A DNA stretch of 6,847 nucleotides from assembly GCA_031422915.1 (NCBI GenBank), contig JANPEK010000036.1, positions 1-6,847 of the forward strand, in the 5' to 3' direction. The notes under the pieces were generated by a model that was given only the letters and a program-made list of their open reading frames with translations, made no database searches and was not told the DNA's origin. Shown piece by piece: positions 1 to 4,576 of this stretch. The translations under genes were made by a program, and so were the position numbers. Positions within the stretch are counted from its first letter, which is position 1; the number at the start of each line of letters is the position of its first letter. Source of the DNA: JANMEX01 sp031422915. Lineage in GTDB: Bacteria > Pseudomonadota > Alphaproteobacteria > Rhizobiales > Rhizobiaceae.

Positions 1-89
1 TGTTGAATGGGGCCGAATCTGAAAGGGCTGAGGCCTTGAGGCAGATCGCCCGCATCGCCGGTTTCCGGCTCGCCGATCTCATCTCCTGA
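1..89 (+). CDS. uraD: OHCU decarboxylase, C-terminal end (partial)
   Basis: The reading frame whose codons start at position 3 is open from the left edge to a TGA at 87-89 and encodes the last 28 residues of a protein. The tail carries ERAEALRQIARIAGFRLADL, which fits the conserved C-terminal helix of 2-oxo-4-hydroxy-4-carboxy-5-ureidoimidazoline decarboxylase. In that family the end typically reads as an E/A-rich helix, then RIA..RL.DL. The enzyme converts OHCU to (S)-allantoin, the last step of urate breakdown in the cytoplasm. The active-site region lies outside the window. The assignment is strengthened by the next gene, uraH, which makes the substrate of this enzyme. The uraH Shine-Dalgarno overlaps this stop codon, so the two are almost certainly cotranscribed. 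Confidence 0.8.
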   Translation, partial: LNGAESERAEALRQIARIAGFRLADLIS

Positions 90-99
90 AAGGTTTCAC

Positions 100-453
100 A
101 TGGGCAAACTCTCCACCCACGTCCTCGACACGGCATCAGGCCGCCCGGCCACGGAAATGCGCATTGTGCTGGTGCGCATTGCCGAGGGCGAACTCGAGCA
201 TGTCAAGGACGTGCTCACCAACGCTGACGGGCGCACCGACGAGCCGCTGCTCGAAGACGCCGCGCTCGAAATCGGCCACTACGAGCTGCGCTTCTTCGTC
301 GCCGACTATTTCACCATGCAAGGCACCGAACAGGCCGATCCGCCCTTCCTCGATGTCGTCCCCGTCCGCTTCTGGATCGCCGACGGCGAAGGCAATTACC
401 ACGTGCCGCTGCTGGTCAGCCCCTGGGCCTATTCAACCTATCGCGGGTCGTGA
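100..453 (+). CDS. uraH: 5-hydroxyisourate hydrolase (transthyretin-like)
   Basis: This 117-residue protein hydrolyses 5-hydroxyisourate, the product of urate oxidation, to OHCU in the cytoplasm. Seen in the sequence: the N-terminal LSTHVLD motif with His7, Arg45 in the TNADGRTD turn, His101 in NYHVPLLVSPWAYSTYRGS, and the C-terminal YRGS tetrapeptide. The family is known to use two His, one Arg and this terminal tetrapeptide, which separates hydrolases from true transthyretins. The length is the usual one for bacterial HIU hydrolases, and there is no signal peptide, so a cytoplasmic form is expected. The ATG at 100 is preceded by AAAGG at 89-93 with a 6-nt spacer, which overlaps the uraD TGA. 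The 10-bp gap to uraD indicates an operon and probably translational coupling. All key residues are present. Confidence 0.95.
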   Translation: MGKLSTHVLDTASGRPATEMRIVLVRIAEGELEHVKDVLTNADGRTDEPLLEDAALEIGHYELRFFVADYFTMQGTEQADPPFLDVVPVRFWIADGEGNYHVPLLVSPWAYSTYRGS

Positions 454-492
454 TTTCGCCACAGCGCGCTGGCAATGAGGGCACATCGCGTT

Positions 493-497
493 AGGAG
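493..497 (+). promoter_or_regulatory. Shine-Dalgarno AGGAG deciding the META-protein start
   Basis: AGGAG lies 9 nt before the ATG at 507 and directly abuts an in-frame TTG at 498. A TTG with no spacer could not use this site, so ATG 507 is preferred. An in-frame TAG at 492-494 rules out any longer start. Confidence 0.6.
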
Positions 498-506
498 TTG
501 AGCCAG

Positions 507-860
507 ATGTCGCCAGCCGTCCTCGTCATGACCGCACTTTTGTCCGGCACCTCATGGGTGGCCTCCGGCTCGTCCGACCAGACACTCGCCTTTGACAGCG
601 GCAAAATCGCCACCTTCACCGGCTGCAACCGCGGCTTCGGCACCTACATCGAAACCGACGACGGCTCCTCGCTGACCCTGAACATCACCGGAGTCTCAAA
701 AATGGCGTGCGGCGAAGAGGCAATGAAGGCGGAACAGGACTGGCTCGCGCTGGCCGCCAAGGTCCGCTCATTTGTGCTGGAGGATGATGAGTTGCTGCTG
801 GTTGACGAGGCGGGGGCGACGCTGGCGACCTTGGCGCCGAAGCCTGACGCGGAGCAGTAG
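507..860 (+). CDS. small META-domain (HslJ-like) protein
   Basis: This is a 117-residue protein made almost wholly of one META domain. Visible hallmarks are the opening SGTSWV (Trp17), the GCN triplet at 39-41 followed by a GxY turn (Gly45, Tyr47), the SKMACGEEAM stretch (residues 64-73) that matches the family's '(s/T)xMAC...E' segment, and a final pair of strands ELLLVDEAGATLATL. META domains occur in E. coli HslJ, a heat-inducible protein linked to novobiocin resistance, and in many secreted or lipoprotein forms of unknown function. Here the hydrophobic N-terminus (AVLVMTALLSG) has no basic residues and no lipobox cysteine, and it runs straight into the domain. Export is therefore doubtful. 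The gap of 53 bp from uraH allows cotranscription but no functional link is evident. Role unknown. Confidence 0.75.
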   Translation: MSPAVLVMTALLSGTSWVASGSSDQTLAFDSGKIATFTGCNRGFGTYIETDDGSSLTLNITGVSKMACGEEAMKAEQDWLALAAKVRSFVLEDDELLLVDEAGATLATLAPKPDAEQ

Positions 861-873
861 TTTCGGGCCGGAT

Positions 874-902
874 TTGTGTCCGCAAGCATTTGTTGCTATT
901 TT
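874..902 (+). promoter_or_regulatory. candidate sigma-70 promoter for mntA-hepT, leaderless
   Basis: A -35-like TTGTGT (874-879) and a -10-like TATTTT (897-902) are separated by 17 bp. TGC immediately before the -10 gives an extended -10 element. The ATG of mntA begins 7 nt after the -10 box, at about the expected transcription start, and no Shine-Dalgarno precedes it. A leaderless mRNA is inferred. The hexamers match consensus only moderately (3 of 6 and 4 of 6). Confidence 0.45.
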
Positions 903-908
903 CGCCAC

Positions 909-1196
909 ATGAACAGTTCCGACATCATCTCAAAGCTCAAAAGCGACGCCAGGCTGACAACGCTCGGCGTCGAATCCCTGAAGCTGTTCGGCTCCGCCGC
1001 CCGAAACACATCGCGGGCAGGCAGTGATGCCGATTTTCTCGTGCGTTTCAGCGGTACCCCGACTTTTGATCGCTTTATGGATCTGAAATTCCATCTTGAA
1101 GACGTTCTGGGGGTATCGGTCGATCTGGTGACAGAAGACGCGTTGCGCCCGGAAATGCGCCAGTCCGTTGAAAAGGACGCGCTCCTTGTCGCGTGA
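909..1196 (+). CDS. mntA: MntA-like nucleotidyltransferase antitoxin
   Basis: This 95-residue minimal nucleotidyltransferase carries the full signature GSX10DXD: Gly28-Ser29 in LKLFGSAARN, Asp40 and Asp42 in GSDADFLV, with a third acidic residue, Asp72, in the VSVDLV strand. In known MntA-HepT pairs the antitoxin transfers AMP groups from ATP to a tyrosine of the HepT toxin and so inactivates it. The gene overlaps the hepT start by 11 nt, the usual tight arrangement. The start at ATG 909 is chosen because the protein then begins as family members do; a GTG at 876 is in frame but would add 11 unconserved residues (SASICCYFRH) and lies on the putative -35. No Shine-Dalgarno is visible, in keeping with a leaderless transcript. 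All catalytic residues are intact, so the gene looks functional. Confidence 0.88.
   Translation: MNSSDIISKLKSDARLTTLGVESLKLFGSAARNTSRAGSDADFLVRFSGTPTFDRFMDLKFHLEDVLGVSVDLVTEDALRPEMRQSVEKDALLVA
1173..1177 (+). promoter_or_regulatory. Shine-Dalgarno AAGGA for hepT, inside mntA
   Basis: AAGGA inside the 3' end of mntA stands 8 nt before TTG 1186. This favours TTG 1186 over the in-frame TTG at 1168, which lies upstream of the site. Ribosomes finishing mntA would pass through this site, suggesting coupled and limited toxin synthesis. Confidence 0.55.
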
Positions 1197-1521
1197 GTGG
1201 CAGCTGTATTGGGGTGACATGCAACAGGCCGTCGCCAAAATACTGCTTTACACCGACGGCATGGATCAAAGTGGCTTCTTGGCAAATGACATGGCTCGAG
1301 ACGCTGTGTTGCGCAATCTCGAAGTTATCGGCGAAGCGGCGAAACACATCCCGACTGAAATTCGCGCTGCACATGGCGACTTGGACTGGAAACGCATCAT
1401 CGGCTTCCGCGACTTCGTTGCACACGCGTACTTCGGAATAGATGATGCCATTTTGTGGAACATCGTCTCTGTCAAGGTGCCGGACCTTAGCAACGCACTG
1501 AAGTCGGAAGGCGGGCAATAA
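1186..1521 (+). CDS. hepT: HepT-like (DUF86) ribonuclease toxin
   Basis: This 111-residue, mainly helical protein belongs to the HEPN-type DUF86/HepT family. Seen: REWQLYWGDM at the N-terminus, RNLEVIGEAAKHIP (residues 43-56), and the active-site motif RX4HXY as R75-DFVA-H80-A-Y82 within GFRDFVAHAYFG. In studied HepT toxins Arg and His of this motif form the RNase site and the Tyr is AMPylated by MntA. All three are present, so an active toxin is expected. The start TTG 1186 is chosen because an AAGGA lies 8 nt upstream and the protein then begins where relatives begin. It overlaps mntA by 11 nt and follows the antitoxin-first order usual for this type VII system. Its stop codon is 3 bp from the stop of the opposing antitoxin gene. 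Confidence 0.88.
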   Translation: MSREWQLYWGDMQQAVAKILLYTDGMDQSGFLANDMARDAVLRNLEVIGEAAKHIPTEIRAAHGDLDWKRIIGFRDFVAHAYFGIDDAILWNIVSVKVPDLSNALKSEGGQ

Positions 1522-1524
1522 GGC

Positions 1525-1854
1525 TTACGCCGCGCCCTTGCGCGCCAAAACTTCGGCAACCCGCACGGGCTCCGCCGCAATCACCTTCAAATAGGCTTGC
1601 GCCGCCCTATCCGGCTCCGTCCGCCGCTGCTCCCAGTCACGAATGGTGCCGAGCGGAATATGATACTTGGCCGCAAACTCCTCCTGAGTGAGGCGCAAAC
1701 GCAAGCGCAAGGCGCGGACGAGCGGCAGCGGCTTGTACCGCGCAAGATCTGCCTGCGTGATGGGCGGGTTGTCTGGGTCGGACAGGGCGTTTGCCAAGAC
1801 GGCGGCCTCGGACATGGGAGGCAGCTCTGTTTCAGATTTGATTGGATTGCGCAT
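1525..1854 (-). CDS. helix-turn-helix antitoxin partner of BrnT
   Basis: This 109-residue protein has two parts. Residues about 14-45 (MSEAAVLANALSDPDN, then PPITQADLARYKPLP) resemble the acidic and Pro-rich segment with a DPDxPPxT pattern seen in BrnA antitoxins. Residues about 50-82 are an XRE-type helix-turn-helix: RLRLTQEEFAAKYHIPLGTI followed by RDWEQRRTEP, with Gln57-Glu58 in the first helix and the recognition helix around Pro67-Glu75. The gene starts 23 bp inside the end of the BrnT-family toxin gene, so it is almost surely the cognate antitoxin and autorepressor. ATG 1854 is supported on the minus strand by GAGGAG at 1870-1865 and AAGGA at 1862-1858. A later ATG at 1815 has no good ribosome site. 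Classical BrnA is a ribbon-helix-helix protein, so the HTH is a variant; the name brnA is therefore withheld. Confidence 0.82.
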   Translation of the reverse strand: MRNPIKSETELPPMSEAAVLANALSDPDNPPITQADLARYKPLPLVRALRLRLRLTQEEFAAKYHIPLGTIRDWEQRRTEPDRAAQAYLKVIAAEPVRVAEVLARKGAA

Positions 1855-2113
1855 ATATCCTTTGCTCCTCTCTGGTTGACCGGCGGGCCGAAATTATCCG
1901 GGTAACATCACCCCGCTCCGTGAAAACAATTGTCAATAGTGTCAGCCCGGCAAGCCCAAGTGCTATCATCCTGACTTCGCCGTAACGCAGCGAATTGTCT
2001 GCCAAAAAGCAAAGGTTTGTATCGTCAAACGCCTTGATGGCCTCGGCAAATCCTATGCCATGTTTGCGGCGATTGAATTCCGCCTTTGCTTCATTCCATT
2101 CAAAAGGTAGCAT
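1832..2113 (-). CDS. brnT: BrnT-family ribonuclease toxin
   Basis: This 93-residue protein has the whole BrnT pattern: FEWNEAKAEFNRRKHGIGF (residues 4-22), AFDD (28-31), RYGEVRMIALG (43-53), and the C-terminal TERGDVTRII/SARRSTREE block (65-83). The BrnT toxin of Brucella abortus has a RelE-like fold and cleaves RNA. The C-terminal arginines (here Arg72, Arg77, Arg78, Arg81) cover the region needed for toxicity. The toxin precedes the antitoxin, which is the standard brnTA order, and the two genes overlap by 23 bp. The ATG at 2113 begins the protein exactly where relatives begin; no Shine-Dalgarno is visible upstream. The protein appears complete and intact. Confidence 0.88.
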   Translation of the reverse strand: MLPFEWNEAKAEFNRRKHGIGFAEAIKAFDDTNLCFLADNSLRYGEVRMIALGLAGLTLLTIVFTERGDVTRIISARRSTREEQRIYAQSNQI

Positions 2114-2235
2114 GATTGACTACGGAAATCCAGTATATAAAAATCACTCTCAATAAACATCATGGTTGCAAGCGATTTCAAGCAAAATACTACGGATGAA
2201 ACTCGTTTATAGGTAAAAAGACAGACTCTCCCCCT
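2114..2235 (-). promoter_or_regulatory. AT-rich spacer, presumed brnT control region
   Basis: This 122-bp spacer between the scpA stop and the brnT start is clearly richer in A+T than its neighbours. On the minus strand a TATACT (2137-2132) can serve as a -10 element, placing the transcript start about 11 nt before the brnT ATG; the matching -35 at about 2160-2155 is poor. Possible operator sites are an 8-bp direct repeat ACTACGGA (2119-2126 and 2189-2196, exactly 70 bp apart) and two CAAGC copies 10 bp apart (2169-2173 and 2179-2183). An autoregulating HTH antitoxin would be expected to bind here. No convincing hairpin-plus-T-run terminator for scpA is visible in it. Confidence 0.4.
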
Positions 2236-4359
2236 CTAATTCCTCCGCTTCCCCTCAACCAAATCCAGCACCACCCTTGCCGCATCGAGCACATTTGTCC
2301 CCGGACCAAACACCTCCGCAACACCATTTTCCTTCAAAAACGCATAATCCGCTCGTGGCACCACGCCGCCGCAGATGACGATGATGTTGCCGCCGCCTTT
2401 GGCCTTCAGCGACTCGACCAGTTGGGGCAGGAGGGTCTTGTGGCCTGCGGCTAGTGACGAGACGCCGACGACGTGGACCTTTTGCGCGATGGCCAGCGCC
2501 GCCGCCTCTTCTGGCGTTTGGAACAGGTCTCCGGCGATCACCTCAAAGCCGATGTCACCGAAGGCCGAGGCGATCACCTTGGCGCCGCGGTCGTGGCCGT
2601 CCTGACCGAGCTTGGCAACGAGCAGACGCGGCACGCCGGTTGGCCCCATCGACACCTCGCCAATGCGCGCCACAAGGTTCTGATACTCCGGATCACCCGC
2701 ATAAGCCGCGCCGTAGACATCATGCACCACTTCGGGCGTTGCAACATGATCGCCGAACACCGCACGCATGGCGTCAGATATCTCGCCGACCGTCGCCCGC
2801 GCCCGCGCGCAATCGACAGCGGCTTCCAGAATGTTGCCCTGACCAGTGCGCGCCACGGCCTCCAGCGCCGCCAATGTCGCTTCAACCCGTGCCGGGTCGC
2901 GCTGCCGCCTGATACGGGCAAGCAATTCAATCTGCCCCTTGCGCACGGCGGCATTGTCAATGTCCAGCGTCGCAATCTCCGCCTCTTCCTCCAGCCGGTA
3001 TTTGTTGACGCCGACGATCACCTCTTCGCCCCGGTCCACCGCCGCTTGTCTGCGCGTCGCAGACTCCTCGATCAGCCGTTTGGGCAGACCCGAGGCGACC
3101 GCCTTGGTCATGCCGCCAAGGCCCTCGATTTCCTCCATCAGCGCCCACGCCTTGTCTGCCAGTTTCTGTGTCAGGCTCTCGACATAGTAGGAGCCGGCCA
3201 GCGGATCGACGACATTGGTCACGCCCGTCTCATGCTGCAAAATCAGCTGCGTGTTGCGGGCGATTCGGGCGGAAAATTCCGTTGGCAAAGCAATGGCTTC
3301 ATCAAAAGAGTTGGTGTGCAGCGATTGCGTCCCGCCCAGCACCGCCGCCATCGCCTCAAACGCCGTGCGCACGATGTTGTTGTAGGGATCCTGCTCCTGC
3401 AGTGACACGCCGGACGTCTGGCAATGGGTGCGCAGCATCAGCGAGTCCGGCCTCTTAGGCTCAAACGAAGCCATGATCCGCGACCACAACAGCCGCGCCG
3501 CGCGCAGCTTCGCCGCCTCCATGAAAAAGTTCATTCCGATGGCAAAGAAGAACGAAAGCCGCCCGGCAAAGGCATCCACATCCAGCCCCTTGGCAATCGC
3601 CGCCCGCACATCTTCGCGCCCGTCAGCCAGCGTGAACGCCAGTTCCTGTACCAGCGTCGCGCCCGCCTCCTGAATGTGATAGCCGGAGATCGAGATCGAG
3701 TTGAACTTCGGCATCTCCCGCGCCGTGTAATCAATGATGTCAGCGACAATCCGCATCGAAGGCTCCGGCGGATAAATATACGTGTTGCGGACCATGAATT
3801 CTTTCAGAATGTCGTTCTGAATCGTGCCCGAAAGTGCCGCGCGGGGCACGCCCTGTTCCTCGCCCGCGACAATGAACGCGGCAAGGATCGGTATCACCGC
3901 CCCGTTCATGGTCATGGAGACAGACATCTCGCCAAGCGGAATGCCGTCAAAAAGGATCTTCATGTCCTCGATGGAATCAATCGCGACACCCGCCTTGCCG
4001 ACATCGGCGGCGACACGCGGGTGATCCGAGTCATAGCCACGATGGGTGGCAAGGTCGAAGGCAACCGAAAGCCCCTTCTGCCCGCCCGCCAGCGCCTTGC
4101 GGTAAAACGCATTAGACTCCGCCGCTGTGGAGAAGCCCGCATACTGGCGGATCGTCCATGGCCGCCCGGCATACATGGTGGCGCGAGGGCCGCGCACGAA
4201 GGGGGCGAAGCCGGGCAGGGAGTTGAGGTGGTCGATGCCTTCGATGTCAGCCGCCGTGTACAGCGGTTTGATGGCAATGCCCTCCGGCGTCTGGCGCGGG
4301 GCGGGGTCCGTGCGGAGCTCTTTGGCCGCGAGTTTTTGCCAGTCGGAGAGGGTGGTCAT
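2236..4359 (-). CDS. scpA: methylmalonyl-CoA mutase, large/homodimer type
   Basis: This 707-residue adenosylcobalamin enzyme (also called bhbA or mcm in rhizobia) interconverts (R)-methylmalonyl-CoA and succinyl-CoA in the cytoplasm, the last step of propionyl-CoA assimilation. The N-terminal substrate barrel carries Tyr73 (RQYAGFS), Gln181 and Arg191 (GTIQNDILKEFMVRNTYIYP) and His228 (SGYHIQEAGA). These match Tyr89, Gln197, Arg207 and His244 of the Propionibacterium enzyme, all with an offset of 16. Tyr73 and Arg191 mark a methylmalonyl- rather than isobutyryl-CoA mutase. The C-terminal B12 domain (about 575-707) has D587-G-H589-D-R-G592, the DXHXXG lower-ligand motif, and VGVSSLAAGH and CGG further on. 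A catalytic and a B12 domain in one full-length chain point to the homodimeric form. ATG 4359 is preferred to a GTG at 4371 because GGTGGA (4372-4367) sits 7 nt before the ATG but overlaps the GTG. It is downstream of pccA in the same direction. Confidence 0.96.
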   Translation of the reverse strand: MTTLSDWQKLAAKELRTDPAPRQTPEGIAIKPLYTAADIEGIDHLNSLPGFAPFVRGPRATMYAGRPWTIRQYAGFSTAAESNAFYRKALAGGQKGLSVAFDLATHRGYDSDHPRVAADVGKAGVAIDSIEDMKILFDGIPLGEMSVSMTMNGAVIPILAAFIVAGEEQGVPRAALSGTIQNDILKEFMVRNTYIYPPEPSMRIVADIIDYTAREMPKFNSISISGYHIQEAGATLVQELAFTLADGREDVRAAIAKGLDVDAFAGRLSFFFAIGMNFFMEAAKLRAARLLWSRIMASFEPKRPDSLMLRTHCQTSGVSLQEQDPYNNIVRTAFEAMAAVLGGTQSLHTNSFDEAIALPTEFSARIARNTQLILQHETGVTNVVDPLAGSYYVESLTQKLADKAWALMEEIEGLGGMTKAVASGLPKRLIEESATRRQAAVDRGEEVIVGVNKYRLEEEAEIATLDIDNAAVRKGQIELLARIRRQRDPARVEATLAALEAVARTGQGNILEAAVDCARARATVGEISDAMRAVFGDHVATPEVVHDVYGAAYAGDPEYQNLVARIGEVSMGPTGVPRLLVAKLGQDGHDRGAKVIASAFGDIGFEVIAGDLFQTPEEAAALAIAQKVHVVGVSSLAAGHKTLLPQLVESLKAKGGGNIIVICGGVVPRADYAFLKENGVAEVFGPGTNVLDAARVVLDLVEGKRRN

Positions 4360-4378
4360 GGCAATTTCCACCCTCGGC

Positions 4379-4552
4379 GCTGCCCCTCATCCGCCCCTAT
4401 CGGGGCACCTGACCGGGGTGAGCCACGGGTCTCGCCCGCCTTCGGCCCCCGCAAGCGGCGGGGAGAAGGGAACGGCCCAATATTGGAGGACTTCCCCTTC
4501 TCCCCGCCGCTTGCGGGGAGAAGGTGGCGCGAAGCGACGGATGAGGGGCAGC
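4379..4552. repeat. 174-bp palindromic intergenic element, RIME/MITE-like
   Basis: The element lies between pccA and scpA. It is bounded by perfect 15-bp terminal inverted repeats, GCTGCCCCTCATCCG at 4379-4393 and its complement at 4538-4552. Inside are a small hairpin (4393-4406, GCCCC/GGGGC) and a large inverted repeat with the typical CTTCTCCCCGC...GCGGGGAGAAGG motif. Such repeats, with 'CCTCATCC' ends and 'CTTCTCCCCGC' stems, are abundant between genes in Rhizobiaceae and relatives (RIME family). No open reading frame of its own is credible, and I see no clear target-site duplication at the borders. The left border in window coordinates is only about 20 bp from the scpA start codon. It is not a terminator, as no T-run follows the stems in the minus direction. 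Confidence 0.8.
4447..4518. repeat. 24-bp perfect inverted repeat (long hairpin)
   Basis: The arms 4447-4470 and 4495-4518 are perfect reverse complements over 24 bp, with a 24-nt loop. The left arm starts CCCCGCAAGCGGCGGGG and ends GAGAAGGG. The loop contains its own perfect palindrome CCAATATTGG at 4477-4486. In the pccA-scpA mRNA this would form a very stable GC-rich stem in the untranslated spacer, which could slow 3'-5' decay of the pccA part or influence scpA translation. This is the core of the surrounding intergenic element. Confidence 0.9.
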
Positions 4553-4576
4553 TGCAGGCTTGAAAATTGCCCCCCA

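Noticed and set aside
876..908. GTG at 876 as the mntA start
   Set aside because: The added residues are not family-like, no ribosome site precedes it, and it lies on the putative promoter.
1597..1905. Plus-strand open frame opposite the HTH antitoxin
   Set aside because: Antisense to a recognisable HTH protein whose frame continues across it, with no motif of its own.
2236..4359. Isobutyryl-CoA or ethylmalonyl-CoA mutase instead of methylmalonyl-CoA mutase
   Set aside because: Tyr73 and Arg191 match the methylmalonyl-CoA mutase residues that change in the other mutases, and the gene sits beside pccA.
4357..4371. GTG at 4371 as the scpA start
   Set aside because: The ribosome-binding stretch overlaps it, while ATG 4359 has a 7-nt spacer and gives the family-like N-terminus MTTLSDWQKLAAKEL.
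4447..4518. The long hairpin as a rho-independent terminator
   Set aside because: No run of T follows the stem in the direction of transcription, the loop is 24 nt, and the sequence matches a dispersed repeat type.
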